A DNA stretch of 64,000 bases from Ornithinimicrobium pekingense DSM 21552 (GCF_000421185.1 NZ_ATWJ01000010.1:248001-312000); one strand, 5' to 3'. Positions 17,232 to 26,690 are shown, numbered from the stretch's first letter. Notes: a model not told the origin generated them from the sequence alone. Program-made: numbers and translations.

Positions 17232-19934
17232 TCAGTGCGCCGCGTCGTGCCAGGTCCGGCCCACGCCCACGCTCACGTCGAGCGGGACCTGCAGGTCCGC
17301 GGCGGAGCCCATCTGCTCGCGCACGACCTGCTCGACCCGCTCCTGCTCCCCGGGGGCCACCTCCAGGACCAGCTCGTCGTGGACCTGGAGCAGCATGCGG
17401 GAGCGCAGGCCGGCCTCCTGCAGGCCGCGCTCGGTCCGCAGCATGGCCACCTTGATCAGGTCCGCCGCCGATCCCTGGATGGGGGCGTTGAGCGCCATCC
17501 GCTCGGCCATCTCGCGGCGCTGCCGGTTGTCGCTCACCAGGTCGGGCAGGTGGCGCCGACGCCCCAGGATCGTCTCGGTGAAGCCGCTGCGCCGGGCCTC
17601 GGCGACGACGTCACGCAGGTAGTCGCGCACCCCTCCGAACCGCTCGAAGTACTCGTCCATGAGGCCCTTGGCCTCGCCGGTGGAGATGCCCAGCTGCTTG
17701 GAGAGCCCGAACGCCGACAACCCGTAGGCGAGGCCGTAGCTCATGGCCTTGACCTTCGAGCGCATCTCGAGGGTGACGTCCTCGGGGTCGACCCCGAAGA
17801 CCCGGGACCCGACGAACCTGTGCAGGTCCTCCCCGGTGCGGAAGGCCTCGATCAGCCCCTCGTCCCCGGACAGGTGCGCCATGATCCGCATCTCGATCTG
17901 GCTGTAGTCGGCCGACATCAGCGACTCGAAGTCACCCTGCCCGTCACGGCCGACGACGAAGATCTCCCGGATGCGCCGACCCTCCTCGGTGCGGATCGGG
18001 ATGTTCTGCAGGTTGGGCTCGGTCGAGCTCAGCCGGCCGGTCGCCGCGATGGTCTGCTGGTAGGTCGTGTGGATGCGCCCGTCGTCGGCGACCGACTTGA
18101 TCAGCCCCTCGGCGGTGATCCGCAGCCGGGTCTTGTCCCGGTGGCGCAGCAGCGCCTCGAGGAAGGGGTGCTCCGTCTGGGCGTAGAGGCCCGCCAGGGC
18201 GTCGGCGTCGGTGGTGTATCCGGTCTTGGTGCGGCGCGTCTTGGGCAGGGCCAGCGTGTCGAAGAGCACGGTCTGCAGCTGCTTGGGGGACCCGAGGTTG
18301 ACCGTGTCGTCACCGATCGCGTCCCAGGCGTCCTGCTGTGCCTGCGTCATCGCGTCGGCGAACTCGCGCTCCAACCGCTGCAGCCCGTCGACGTCGACCG
18401 CGATCCCGGCCCGCTCCATCCGCCGCAGCACGCCGACGAGCGGCAGCTCGACGTCGCGCAGCAGCGCCTGCTCCTCGTCGTCGGCCAGCTCGGTGTCCAG
18501 CGCCAGCGACAGGTCGTGCACCGCCCTGGCGTGGACCATCGCGGAGCGGGCAGCCGCCGCCTCGGCCGTGTCGTCCGCACCGAAGGCCAGCTCCAGCTGT
18601 CCCTGCGCCTCGGGCTCGTCGTCCAGGCGCAGCTCGCGCCGCAGGTAGCGCAGCGCCAGGTCGGCCAGGTCGTAGGAGCGCTGGTCCGGCCGCACCAGGT
18701 AGGCGGCCAGAGCCGTGTCGCTGACGATGCCCTCGACGGGCAGGCCACGTTCCTCCAGCGAGCGGACCTGGCCCTTGGCCTCGTGCAGCACCTTCTCGCG
18801 CGCCGGGTCCAGGAGGAACCCCGCCAGCGCGGTCTCGTCGTCAGGTCCGAGGTCGACCAGGTCGACGAAGGCCGCCTGCTCCGCGCCGGCCAGGCCCACG
18901 GCCGTGGCCTCCCCCGGGCCGGCGGCGGTCCTCGGTGCGGCGTGCACCACGACGGCCGTGCGCGACCCGGCACCGGCATACCGGTCGAGCCAGGAGGCGA
19001 CCTCACCCGCGGGGAGGGCCTGCCCCTCGACCTCGATGCCCTCCTCGGCCTCGGTCTCGGCCGACTCCAGGGTGCTGAAGAGCCGGTCCCGCAGGACGCG
19101 GAACTCCAGCCCGTCGAAGACGCGGTGCACCTCCTCGCGGTCCCACCCCCTGGCCTGCAGGTCGTCGACGCCGACCTCCAGCGGCACGTCGCCCACGAGC
19201 TGGTTGAGGCGGCGGTTGCGCAGCACCTGGTCCAGATGGTCGCGCAGCGCCTGCCCGGCCTTGCCCGTGAGCTGGTCGGCGGCGCTGACGATGCCGGACA
19301 GGTCGCCGTGCGCGGCCAGCCACTTCGCCGCGGTCTTGGGGCCCACGCCGGGGACGCCGGGCAGGTTGTCCGAGCTCTCCCCCACCATGGCGGCGAGGTC
19401 GCTGTAGCGCTCGGGCCGCACGCCGTACTTCTCCTCGACCTTCTCGGGCGTCATCCGCCACGTCTCCGAGACCCCCCGGACCGGGTAGAGCAGCAGCGTC
19501 CGGTCGTCGACGAGCTGGAAGGCGTCGCGGTCCCCCGAGAGGATGAGCACCTCCATGCCCTGGGAGCGGGCCTGCCCGGTGAGGGTGGCGATGATGTCGT
19601 CGGCCTCGTAGCCGTCGACCTCGACGTGGGTGATGCGCAGCGCGTCGAGCACCTGCTTGATGAGGTCCACCTGCCCCACGAACTCGCTCGGGGTCGCCGC
19701 CCTCCCGGCCTTGTACTCGGCATACTCCTGCGTCCGGAAGGTCTGGCGCGACCGGTCGAAGGCCACCGCGACGTGGGTGGGCGCCTCGTCACGCAGCACG
19801 TTGATGAGCATCGAGGTGAACCCGTAGACCGCGTTGGTGCTCTGCCCCGTCGTCGTGGAGAAGTTCTCCACGGGCAGGGCGTAGAACGCGCGGTAGGCCA
19901 ACGAGTGTCCGTCCAGCAGCAGCAGTCGACTCAC
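17232..19934 (-). CDS. polA: DNA polymerase I
   Basis: A 900-residue family A polymerase for Okazaki-fragment processing and repair. It has an N-terminal 5'-3' nuclease (about 1-300, starting RLLLLDGHSLAYRAFYA, with acidic residues at VDGYEADDIIA and ILSGDRDAFQL) and a C-terminal polymerase with motif A DYSQIEMRIMAHLS, motif B KAMSYGLAYGLSAFGLS and motif C VHDELVLE. The middle 3'-5' exonuclease fold (about 320-500) lacks the DEDD residues, so no proofreading is expected, as in other actinobacterial PolA. The GTG at 19934 is chosen because TAGGCT lies 7 nt upstream; an ATG at 19955 would overlap the divergent gene. Confidence 0.98.
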   Translation of the reverse strand: MSRLLLLDGHSLAYRAFYALPVENFSTTTGQSTNAVYGFTSMLINVLRDEAPTHVAVAFDRSRQTFRTQEYAEYKAGRAATPSEFVGQVDLIKQVLDALRITHVEVDGYEADDIIATLTGQARSQGMEVLILSGDRDAFQLVDDRTLLLYPVRGVSETWRMTPEKVEEKYGVRPERYSDLAAMVGESSDNLPGVPGVGPKTAAKWLAAHGDLSGIVSAADQLTGKAGQALRDHLDQVLRNRRLNQLVGDVPLEVGVDDLQARGWDREEVHRVFDGLEFRVLRDRLFSTLESAETEAEEGIEVEGQALPAGEVASWLDRYAGAGSRTAVVVHAAPRTAAGPGEATAVGLAGAEQAAFVDLVDLGPDDETALAGFLLDPAREKVLHEAKGQVRSLEERGLPVEGIVSDTALAAYLVRPDQRSYDLADLALRYLRRELRLDDEPEAQGQLELAFGADDTAEAAAARSAMVHARAVHDLSLALDTELADDEEQALLRDVELPLVGVLRRMERAGIAVDVDGLQRLEREFADAMTQAQQDAWDAIGDDTVNLGSPKQLQTVLFDTLALPKTRRTKTGYTTDADALAGLYAQTEHPFLEALLRHRDKTRLRITAEGLIKSVADDGRIHTTYQQTIAATGRLSSTEPNLQNIPIRTEEGRRIREIFVVGRDGQGDFESLMSADYSQIEMRIMAHLSGDEGLIEAFRTGEDLHRFVGSRVFGVDPEDVTLEMRSKVKAMSYGLAYGLSAFGLSKQLGISTGEAKGLMDEYFERFGGVRDYLRDVVAEARRSGFTETILGRRRHLPDLVSDNRQRREMAERMALNAPIQGSAADLIKVAMLRTERGLQEAGLRSRMLLQVHDELVLEVAPGEQERVEQVVREQMGSAADLQVPLDVSVGVGRTWHDAAH

Positions 19935-19941
19935 GCATGGC

Positions 19942-19947
19942 AGCCTA
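19942..19947 (-). promoter_or_regulatory. -10 box TAGGCT, leaderless-type promoter of polA
   Basis: TAGGCT on the - strand ends 7 nt before the polA GTG. It lies within the 19-bp gap between polA and the divergent thioesterase, so any -35 must be inside the thioesterase coding region. Confidence 0.6.
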
Positions 19948-19953
19948 TGTCCC

Positions 19954-20394
19954 ATGCCCGACACCTCCGCTCCCCTCCCCCTGTCCGCGATCCCCGGGAT
20001 GTCCTCCGGGCAGCCCGGTGGCACCCTCTCGGAGCGGATGGGTATGGAGTTCCTCGAGATCGCGGCGGAGCGTACGGTCGCGCGGATCCCCGTGGCGGGC
20101 AACACCCAGCCCTACGGCCTGCTGCACGGTGGCGCGTCGGCCGTGCTGGCCGAGAGCGTGGGCTCGGTGGCCGCCGCGGTGCATGCCGGCGCCGACCGGA
20201 TCGCCGTCGGGGTCGACCTCAGCGCCACGCACCACCGCGCGGTGCGGGAGGGCTGGGTGACCGGCGTGGCCACCCCGCTCTCGCTGGGCCGGTCGGTGGC
20301 CAGCTACGAGATCGTCGTGCGGGACGACGACGGCCGGCGCGTCTGCACCGCACGCCTGACCTGCATGCTCCGGGACAGGGCCCCCGGCGCCTGA
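19954..20394 (+). CDS. PaaI-type hotdog-fold thioesterase
   Basis: A 146-residue single hotdog domain of the PaaI/EntH/YdiI family, which hydrolyses acyl-CoA or aroyl-CoA thioesters. The family signature is visible: N-x-Q-PYGLLHGGASAVLAESVGS with the catalytic helix acid, then VGVDLSATHHRAVREGWV. The ATG at 19954 lies 19 bp from the divergent polA start; a hotdog gene next to polA is common in Actinobacteria. The substrate is not determined. Confidence 0.88.
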   Translation: MPDTSAPLPLSAIPGMSSGQPGGTLSERMGMEFLEIAAERTVARIPVAGNTQPYGLLHGGASAVLAESVGSVAAAVHAGADRIAVGVDLSATHHRAVREGWVTGVATPLSLGRSVASYEIVVRDDDGRRVCTARLTCMLRDRAPGA

Positions 20395-20456
20395 CACGCC
20401 GGTGAGGCCGGGGGCCTGTGGGCCGGACCGGTCGGAGGGCGCCGGGCCCGGCCACC

Positions 20457-20462
20457 TACGCT
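20457..20462 (+). promoter_or_regulatory. -10 box TACGCT, leaderless-type promoter of the DUF554 gene
   Basis: TACGCT ends 7 nt before the ATG at 20470. No Shine-Dalgarno is present. Confidence 0.55.
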
Positions 20463-20469
20463 GTGCGCC

Positions 20470-21255
20470 ATGGATGGTGGCTTCCCCGGGCTCGGCACCC
20501 TGGTCAACGTGGTCGCCGTGCTCCTGGGCGCGGTGCTGGGCATGCTCGCCGGCAACCGGCTGCCCGAGCGCGTGCGCGCGGTCGTCACCGACTCCCTCGG
20601 TCTCGTCACCCTCCTGGTCGCCGGGCTCTCGGCCCTCGAGGTGACCTCTCCGGCGCTCGAGGAGGCCGTGGGCGGCGGCGTCCCGGTCCTGATCGTGCTG
20701 GGCAGCCTGCTGGTCGGCGGCATCGTGGGTGCGCTCCTGCGCATCGAGGAGCGGCTGGAGTCGCTGGCCGGCGTGGTGCAGCGGTGGGTGCACCGCCGCC
20801 ACCTTCCGGTCGTCGACGACGACCGTGACGCGGGGCACGCTCAGCGCGAGCGCTTCATCGAGGGGTGGCTGACCGCCTCGCTGCTCTTCTGCGTCGGACC
20901 CCTGACCATCCTCGGGTCGCTGTCGGACGGGCTCGGCCGGGGCATCGACCAGCTCGTGCTGAAGTCGGCGCTCGACTTCTTCGCCTCGGTGGCCTTCGCC
21001 TCCACCTTCGGGCTGGGGGTCCTGCTCTCGGCGGCCTCCGTGGCGGTGGTGCAGGGCTCGCTGACCGTGCTGGGCGTGACCCTGGGCGAGGTGGTCCCCG
21101 AGGCGCACGTGGCAGCGCTGACCGCGACCGGGGGCCTGCTGCTCGTCGGCATCGCGCTGCGCCTGCTGGCCGTCCGGCAGATCCCGGTCGGAGACCTGCT
21201 GCCGGCGCTGGTGGTGGCGCCGCTCCTGGTCAGCGTCGTGGCGCAGCTGCGCTGA
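20470..21255 (+). CDS. DUF554 (YdfK-like) integral membrane protein
   Basis: A 261-residue membrane protein with about seven hydrophobic segments, matching the DUF554/YdfK family of possible transporters: GTLVNVVAVLLGAVLG at the start, then a central cytoplasmic loop (about 95-130), FCVGPLTILGSLSDGL and a Gly-rich last helix. No biochemical function is established for the family. Transcription is probably leaderless. It converges on pdtaR with a 15-bp gap. Confidence 0.85.
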   Translation: MDGGFPGLGTLVNVVAVLLGAVLGMLAGNRLPERVRAVVTDSLGLVTLLVAGLSALEVTSPALEEAVGGGVPVLIVLGSLLVGGIVGALLRIEERLESLAGVVQRWVHRRHLPVVDDDRDAGHAQRERFIEGWLTASLLFCVGPLTILGSLSDGLGRGIDQLVLKSALDFFASVAFASTFGLGVLLSAASVAVVQGSLTVLGVTLGEVVPEAHVAALTATGGLLLVGIALRLLAVRQIPVGDLLPALVVAPLLVSVVAQLR

Positions 21256-21270
21256 CGCCGCGTCCCCGGC

Positions 21271-21972
21271 TCACTTCTTCGCGGGCATCCCGGCGATCAC
21301 GGCGTCGGCGACCTCGCGCATCGACAGACGGCGGTCCATGGCCGCCTTCTGGATCCAGCGGAAGGCGTCGGCCTCGGTCAGCTTGAGCTGGGTCATCAGC
21401 AGGCCCTTGGCCCGGTCGACGCGCTTGCGGGTCTCGAAGCGCTCCCCCAGGTCGGCCACCTCGGCCTCCAGCGCCTTGCGCTCGGCCCACCGGGCGCGGG
21501 CGATGTCGATGGCGGGCAGGACGTCCGCGGCGCTGAACGGCTTGACGACGTAGGACATGACCCCGGCGTCGCGGGCGCGCTCGACGAGGTTCTTGTCGCT
21601 GAAGGCGGTCAGCATGATGACGGGGGCCAGCCCGTCACGACCGATCTGCTCGGCGGCCGAGATGCCGTCGATGCCGGGCATCTTGATGTCCATGACGACC
21701 AGGTCCGGCTCGGTCTCCTTGACCAGGGCGACCGCCTGCTCACCGTCGGCGGCCTGGCCGACGATCTCGTGCCCGGCCTCGACCAGCATCTCCGCGAGGT
21801 CCATCCGGATCAGCGCCTCGTCCTCCGCCAGGACGATCCGCAGCCCGTCCTCGGAGCGCGTCTCCTGCGAGCCTGCCTCCTGCTCGGCGGGTTCCGGTGT
21901 CTCGTCCGCTTCGACGGCGACGGCCTCGTCGCCGTCGCCGGGGTCCGTGGGCTGGGTGCTGGCGTCGGTCAC
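21271..21972 (-). CDS. pdtaR: ANTAR-domain response regulator (PdtaR-like antiterminator)
   Basis: A 233-residue two-component response regulator. An acidic, disordered N-terminus (about 40 residues) precedes the receiver domain, with E50-D51, phospho-acceptor D95 in [10 protein letters not shown]122 and K144. The C-terminal ANTAR RNA-binding domain carries the [12 protein letters not shown] and [15 protein letters not shown] blocks. Orthologues such as Rv1626 bind dual-hairpin antitermination sites in nascent mRNA when phosphorylated by PdtaS. No sensor kinase is adjacent. The GTG at 21972 is favoured over the TTG at 21978 because TAGGCT lies exactly 6 nt before it. Proximity to pyk, polA and rpsA is conserved with M. 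tuberculosis. Confidence 0.93.
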   Translation of the reverse strand: MTDASTQPTDPGDGDEAVAVEADETPEPAEQEAGSQETRSEDGLRIVLAEDEALIRMDLAEMLVEAGHEIVGQAADGEQAVALVKETEPDLVVMDIKMPGIDGISAAEQIGRDGLAPVIMLTAFSDKNLVERARDAGVMSYVVKPFSAADVLPAIDIARARWAERKALEAEVADLGERFETRKRVDRAKGLLMTQLKLTEADAFRWIQKAAMDRRLSMREVADAVIAGMPAKK

Positions 21973-21978
21973 GTGCAA

Positions 21979-21984
21979 AGCCTA
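21979..21984 (-). promoter_or_regulatory. -10 box TAGGCT, leaderless-type promoter of pdtaR
   Basis: TAGGCT on the - strand ends 6 nt before the GTG at 21972. The alternative TTG (21978) would sit directly against the box, so this element decides the start. Confidence 0.6.
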
Positions 21985-22029
21985 TCTGTGTTCTCGAGCC
22001 TCCGACCACGTCGGAGAGGTCTGGTCGTG

Positions 22030-22112
22030 TGCCGGGAGCGGGACTCGAACCCGCACGCCCTCGCGGGCAGAGCATTTTGAGTGCCCCGTGTCTGCCGTTC
22101 CACCACCCCGGC
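22030..22112 (-). tRNA. tRNA-Leu (anticodon CAA)
   Basis: An 83-nt class II tRNA on the - strand. The acceptor stem GCCGGGG pairs with TCCCGGC (one G-U), with discriminator A. The anticodon stem GGGCA/TGCTC encloses loop CTCAAAA with anticodon CAA. A long variable arm (TGCCCGCGAGGGCGT) and T-stem GCGGG-TTCGAGT-CCCGC follow. CCA is not encoded. It reads UUG leucine codons, rare in this GC-rich genome. Confidence 0.97.
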
Positions 22113-22188
22113 GGGCAGGGTCGTCTGGACCACGGGACAGCATACCCGCGGGCCCGCGGCCCGGACGCGGCACGTCGCCGCCCCCGGC

Positions 22189-23646
22189 CTAGACGACCGG
22201 GTCGTCCTGGTAGGCGGGCGCGTTGCCGTAGATCGCGTCACCGACGCGGTGCAGCCGCAGCGCGTTGGTCGTGCCCGACACCCCGGGCGGGGAGCCGGCC
22301 ACGATGACGACGAGGTCACCCTTCTCGCACCGTCCCTCGCGCAGCAGCGCGTCCTCCACCTGCATGACCATCTGGTCGGTGTGCCAGACGAAGGGCACGA
22401 GGAAGGTCTCCACGCCCCAGGTCAGGGCCAGGCGCGAACGGGTGGCCTGCTCGGTGGTGAAGGCCAGCATCGGCACCGCGGGACGCATCCGCGCCATCCG
22501 TGTCGTCGTGTCACCGCTCTTGGAGAAGGTCACGAGGAACTTCACCGTCTCCAGGGAGTCGGCCAGCGTGATCGCGGCCCGCGTCACCGCGCCGCCGGGG
22601 GTCTTCGGCTTGGTCGTGATCGGCAGAATCCGGTGCAGCCCGTGGTCCTCGGTGCTCCCGATGATCGTCGCCATCGTCTCCACCGCCCGGATGGGCCAGG
22701 CACCGACGGAGGTCTCGCCGGAGAGCATGATGGCGTCGGCCCCGTCGAGGACCGCGTTGGCGCAGTCGCTGGCCTCGGCCCGCGTGGGGCGGGGGTTCTC
22801 GACCATGGACTCGAGCACCTGGGTGGCGACGATGACCGGCTTGGCCTTCTCGCGGCACAGCTGGATGGCGTCCTTCTGCACCAGCGGCACCTGCTCCAGC
22901 GGCAGCTCCACGCCCAGGTCGCCGCGGGCCACCATGACGCCGTCGAAGGCGTCGACGATCTCGGCGAGGTTGTCCACCGCCTGCGGCTTCTCGATCTTGG
23001 CGATGACGGGCAGGACGCGCCCCTCCTCGTCCATGATGCGCCGGACGTCGTCGTAGTCGGCGGCCGAGCGGACGAAGGACAGCGCCACGAAGTCGACCCC
23101 GGAGCGGACCGCCCAGCGCAGGTCCTCCTCGTCCTTCTCGGACATGGCGGGCACGCTCACCGCGGTGCCGGGCAGGTTGATCCCCTTGTTGTTGGACACC
23201 ACGCCGCCGACCACCACCTCGGTGACCACGTCGGTCTCGGTCACCGCCACCGCCCGGAGCATGACCTTGCCGTCGTCGATCAGCAGGTCGTCACCCGTGC
23301 TCACGTCGCCGGGGAGCCCCTTGTAGGTCGTGCCCACCGTGTCCTTGTCGCCGCGCACGTCCCGGGTGGTGATCGTGAACCGGTCGCCGGGGGCCAGCGT
23401 AACCGGGCCGCCGGCGAAGGTGCCGGTGCGGATCTTGGGGCCCTGCAGGTCGGCGAGGATCGCCACCGCGTGGCCGGTCTTGTCACCGGCCTTGCGCACG
23501 CGCAGGTAGCGCTGGTAGTGCTCGTCGTAGGTGCCGTGGGAGAGGTTCAGGCGAGCCACGTCCATACCGGCCGTGACGAGAGCCGTGATCTGCTCGGGGG
23601 AGTCGGTCGCAGGACCGAGGGTGCAGACGATCTTCGCTCGACGCAT
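22189..23646 (-). CDS. pyk: Pyruvate kinase
   Basis: A 485-residue glycolytic enzyme that converts phosphoenolpyruvate and ADP to pyruvate and ATP. The beginning [15 protein letters not shown], the [11 protein letters not shown] segment, the active-site lysine in VIAKIEKPQ, the metal-binding [12 protein letters not shown] and the [12 protein letters not shown] region are all canonical, followed by the C-terminal alpha/beta allosteric domain with [13 protein letters not shown]. The ATG has TAGGGT 6 nt upstream and no Shine-Dalgarno. It lies between lgt and tRNA-Leu. Confidence 0.98.
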   Translation of the reverse strand: MRRAKIVCTLGPATDSPEQITALVTAGMDVARLNLSHGTYDEHYQRYLRVRKAGDKTGHAVAILADLQGPKIRTGTFAGGPVTLAPGDRFTITTRDVRGDKDTVGTTYKGLPGDVSTGDDLLIDDGKVMLRAVAVTETDVVTEVVVGGVVSNNKGINLPGTAVSVPAMSEKDEEDLRWAVRSGVDFVALSFVRSAADYDDVRRIMDEEGRVLPVIAKIEKPQAVDNLAEIVDAFDGVMVARGDLGVELPLEQVPLVQKDAIQLCREKAKPVIVATQVLESMVENPRPTRAEASDCANAVLDGADAIMLSGETSVGAWPIRAVETMATIIGSTEDHGLHRILPITTKPKTPGGAVTRAAITLADSLETVKFLVTFSKSGDTTTRMARMRPAVPMLAFTTEQATRSRLALTWGVETFLVPFVWHTDQMVMQVEDALLREGRCEKGDLVVIVAGSPPGVSGTTNALRLHRVGDAIYGNAPAYQDDPVV

Positions 23647-23652
23647 GGGACA

Positions 23653-23658
23653 ACCCTA
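23653..23658 (-). promoter_or_regulatory. -10 box TAGGGT, leaderless-type promoter of pyk
   Basis: TAGGGT on the - strand ends 6 nt before the pyk ATG (23646), in the 55-bp gap after lgt. Confidence 0.6.
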
Positions 23659-23701
23659 AGCCTCCCCGGCCCGTGCGACGGACGCCCACCCCGCCACCGT
23701 G

Positions 23702-24598
23702 TCAGGAGGCCGCCGGTGCGCCCTCCGGGCGCAGGGCACCCCTGGCCGGGTAGTCGCCGACGCGTCCTCGCCACACGTACAGAGCCACGCCGAGGCCGAA
23801 GATCGCGACGGACACCCAGACGTTGACCCGCTGACCCAGGACGAGCTGGGCAGGGTCGGTACGCATGATCTCGAAGAAGAACCGCCCGAGGGTGTAGCCC
23901 ATGAGGTAGAGGGCCAGGACCTGACCACGCGCGAACCGCAGCCGCCGGTCCAGCAGGAGGATGACCACCGCGACGATGAGGCACCACAGCGACTCGTAGA
24001 GGAAGGTCGGCTGGAAGGTGCCCAGGACCACCGCCTCGCCCGAGGGGTCGCGCACCGCCTCGCCGCCGGACATCCGGTGGATCTGCACGGCCCAGGGGGC
24101 GTCGGAGGGTCCGCCGTAGAGCTCGTTGTTGAACCAGTTTCCCCAGCGGCCGAGCGCCTGGGCCACGAGCAGGCCGGGGACCATGGCGTCCCCCAGGTCG
24201 AGGAAGGACAGCCCCCGGCGCCGCGCCGCCCACCAGGCACCGAGCGCGCCCAGGGCGACGGCGCCCCAGATGCCCAGCCCGCCCTCCCAGATCTTGAACG
24301 CGTCCCAGATGTTGCCGTCCTCGCCGAAGTACGGCCAGGGGCTGGAGACCACGTGGTAGATCCGGCCGCCGAGGATGCCCAGCACGATCGTGGGCACCGC
24401 GATGTCGTAGATCTCCTGGCCCGTCCCGCCGCGCGCCCTGGAGCGGTGCGAGGTGAGCCACAGCGCGGCGAAGATGCCCAGCAGGATCGACAGCGCGTAG
24501 CCGCGGACGGGCAGCGGGCCCAGCCACCAGACGGACTGCTCGGGGCTGGGGATCGCGGTGACCAGGGCCGTCGGGAGCGCGACTCCCCCGGGCAGCAT
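23702..24598 (-). CDS. lgt: Prolipoprotein diacylglyceryl transferase
   Basis: A 298-residue polytopic membrane enzyme that transfers diacylglycerol from phosphatidylglycerol to the lipobox cysteine of prolipoproteins, the first step of lipoprotein maturation. Seven hydrophobic segments are visible, together with VRGYALSILLGIFAALW near the N-terminus and the Lgt signature LGRWGNWFNNELYGGP in the middle. It starts at ATG 24598, overlapping the DsbA-like stop as TGATG. Two lipoprotein genes in this window (liv and opp binding proteins) are predicted substrates. Position after trpA is conserved with mycobacteria apart from two inserted redox genes. Confidence 0.97.
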   Translation of the reverse strand: MLPGGVALPTALVTAIPSPEQSVWWLGPLPVRGYALSILLGIFAALWLTSHRSRARGGTGQEIYDIAVPTIVLGILGGRIYHVVSSPWPYFGEDGNIWDAFKIWEGGLGIWGAVALGALGAWWAARRRGLSFLDLGDAMVPGLLVAQALGRWGNWFNNELYGGPSDAPWAVQIHRMSGGEAVRDPSGEAVVLGTFQPTFLYESLWCLIVAVVILLLDRRLRFARGQVLALYLMGYTLGRFFFEIMRTDPAQLVLGQRVNVWVSVAIFGLGVALYVWRGRVGDYPARGALRPEGAPAAS

Positions 24599-25329
24599 CA
24601 GGAGTGCGCCTCGAGGATGCTGTCGAGCGCGCCGGGGTCCTGCATGAGCCGGCTCATCTCCTCGTTGCCGATGGTGGTGCCGTTGACCACCATCGTGGGG
24701 GTGCCGGTGACGCCGTCGCGGTTGGCGCGCTCCTGCATGGCCTCGACGTAGTCGGCGTGGGTGTCGTCGGCGACGCACTGCTGGAAGGTCTCCAGCTCAC
24801 CTCCGGCGAGGCCGGCGTCCTGGGCCCACTGCACGAACTGCTCGTCGGTGTAGCCCTGCCCCTCCTGGCCCATGTTGGCGTAGACGGAGGCGTGGAAGGG
24901 CACGAACACCCCGGCGTCGTCGGCGCACAGGGCCGCGTTGGCCGCCCGGGTCGAGGAGTCGTTGCCCAGGGAGCCGTCGAGGAAGGACATGATCTGGAAG
25001 GTGAGGTTGACCTCTCCTGCCTCCGCCTTCTCCGTGAGCTGGTCACCGACCGAGTTCTCCAGCCGGCCGCACCAGGGGCACTGGAAGTCCTCGTAGATGC
25101 GCACCTGCGCCACGTCTGCGTCCACGCCCGGTCCGACGCTGACGCCCCCGCCGTCGGGCAGCGTGCTGGAGCTGCCCGTCGCGTCCAGGCCCCCGCCCCG
25201 GGTGGCGGCCCACACGAGGACACCGATGAGCACCACGAGCAGCACGACGACCCCACCGATCAGCGCCAGCGGCGGGCCGCCCCTGCTGACCTGCTTGACC
25301 TCGGGAGCGGGCGGACGTGGCATGGTCAT
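24598..25329 (-). CDS. Membrane-anchored DsbA-family thiol:disulfide oxidoreductase
   Basis: A 243-residue protein. A short cytoplasmic N-terminus, one membrane helix (about residues 28-48) and a low-complexity linker lead to an extracytoplasmic thioredoxin-like domain of the DSBA/Thioredoxin_4 family. The active site is CPWC in EDFQCPWCGRLEN, and the cis-Pro loop appears as TGTPTMVVNG. It should form or rearrange disulfides in exported proteins. It overlaps the upstream MauE-like gene as ATGA and lgt as TGATG, so the three are translationally coupled. The MTM start at 25329 is chosen from that overlap. Confidence 0.9.
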   Translation of the reverse strand: MTMPRPPAPEVKQVSRGGPPLALIGGVVVLLVVLIGVLVWAATRGGGLDATGSSSTLPDGGGVSVGPGVDADVAQVRIYEDFQCPWCGRLENSVGDQLTEKAEAGEVNLTFQIMSFLDGSLGNDSSTRAANAALCADDAGVFVPFHASVYANMGQEGQGYTDEQFVQWAQDAGLAGGELETFQQCVADDTHADYVEAMQERANRDGVTGTPTMVVNGTTIGNEEMSRLMQDPGALDSILEAHS

Positions 25330-25883
25330 CGACCTTTCGTGAGCAGGGCGTCGAGGGACAGCGGGGTGCGCGGCCGGACGACCAGCCACGCGCCGAGCGC
25401 GAGCAGGCCGACGTCGCGCAGGATCTCGGACAGGTAGCGGGTGTCCTCGGGGTCCACCGGTCCCCCGGTCCCGAAGCAGCCGCAGTCGATCGTCAGGCCG
25501 CGCGCCCACGCCGAGACGATCCCGACGATGAAGACGGCCATGAGCAGCGAGCCGGCGACCGCGGCGGCGCGGGTCAGCAGCCCCGTCACCAGCAGCAGCC
25601 CGGCGGCGATCTCGACGACCGGCAGCATCGTCCCCACGAACCGGGCGACGTCGTAGCTGAACAGCTGGTAGGCGAGCACGCTCTGCACCGAGCCGGTGAT
25701 GTCGACGATCTTGATCGTCCCGGCCACCACCAGGACACCACCCAGCACGAGTCTGGCGACCAGCCCCACCACGCCGGGCCAGGCGGGGCGCCCGCGCGCT
25801 CCCGGGTATGCGGTGCCGCTGGCCGTCACCGTCGAGGGGCCCGCGCCGCCGGCCGGACCCTCACCGGCCCCGGGCGTGCTCAT
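25326..25883 (-). CDS. MauE/DoxX-family membrane protein, probable redox partner of the DsbA-like protein
   Basis: A 185-residue membrane protein with four to five hydrophobic segments. After a disordered N-terminus of about 35 residues come LVLGGVLVVAGTIKIVD, typical of MauE/DoxX proteins, and a conserved DCGCFG cysteine motif near residue 132. MauE-like proteins are linked to disulfide formation in exported proteins. The genetic coupling to a DsbA-like thioredoxin supports electron transfer between the two (inference). The ATG is 28 bp after trpA, with only a weak GGGGGCG ahead of it. Confidence 0.82.
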   Translation of the reverse strand: MSTPGAGEGPAGGAGPSTVTASGTAYPGARGRPAWPGVVGLVARLVLGGVLVVAGTIKIVDITGSVQSVLAYQLFSYDVARFVGTMLPVVEIAAGLLLVTGLLTRAAAVAGSLLMAVFIVGIVSAWARGLTIDCGCFGTGGPVDPEDTRYLSEILRDVGLLALGAWLVVRPRTPLSLDALLTKGR

Positions 25884-25911
25884 CGGCCGTCGCCCCCGGG
25901 ACGTGGCGGGG

Positions 25912-26690
25912 TCATCGCCGCACCCCCCGGGCCAGCTCCGCGGTCAGCTCCCGCAGCCTGCCGAGGGTGGGGTCCTCTCCCACGGTCCGGACCAGGGCCG
26001 ACCCCACGATGACGCCGTCGGCGAACCGGGCGACCTCGGCGGCCTGCTCGCCCGTGCTCACCCCGAGCCCGACGCACAGCGGCAGGTCGGTCACCGCCCG
26101 GGTGCGCTCGACGAGGGCGGCGGCGCTGCCGCCGACGGAGGTCCGGGCGCCGGTCACGCCCATCGTCGAGGCCACGTAGACGAATCCCCGGCACGCCTCC
26201 GCGGTCATCCGCAGGCGGTCGTCGGTCGAGCTCGGCGCGACGAGGAAGACGGGGTCGAGGCCGTGCTCGTCCGCCGCGGCACGCCATACCTGCGCCTCGT
26301 CGGGGATGAGGTCCGGGGTGATCATGCCGGCGCCGCCCGCCGCGGCGAGCTCGGCGGCGAACCGGTCGGGGCCGTGACGCAGGACCGGGTTCCAGTAGGA
26401 CATCACGACCGGAACGGCCCCGGCCTCGCGCACCGCCCGCACCACGTCGAAGACCTGCGCCAGCCGGAAGCCGTTCGCCAGCGCCTGGCTCGCGGCCTGC
26501 TCGATCACCGGGCCGTCCATGAGCGGGTCGGTGTAGGGCACGCCGACCTCGATGACGTCGGCACCCGCCGCGGCGACGGCGCGGACGGCGGCGACTGATG
26601 TGTCGAGGTCCGGGTAGCCGGCCGGCAGGTAGGCCACCAGCGCGGCCCGCTCCTCGGCACGGCACCGGGCGAAGACGTCGTCGAGCGCGC

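Noticed and set aside
17235-20405. A 1,056-codon open frame on the + strand opposite polA
   Set aside because: Shadow of polA in the GC-rich mirror frame; it also collides with the well-supported hotdog thioesterase.
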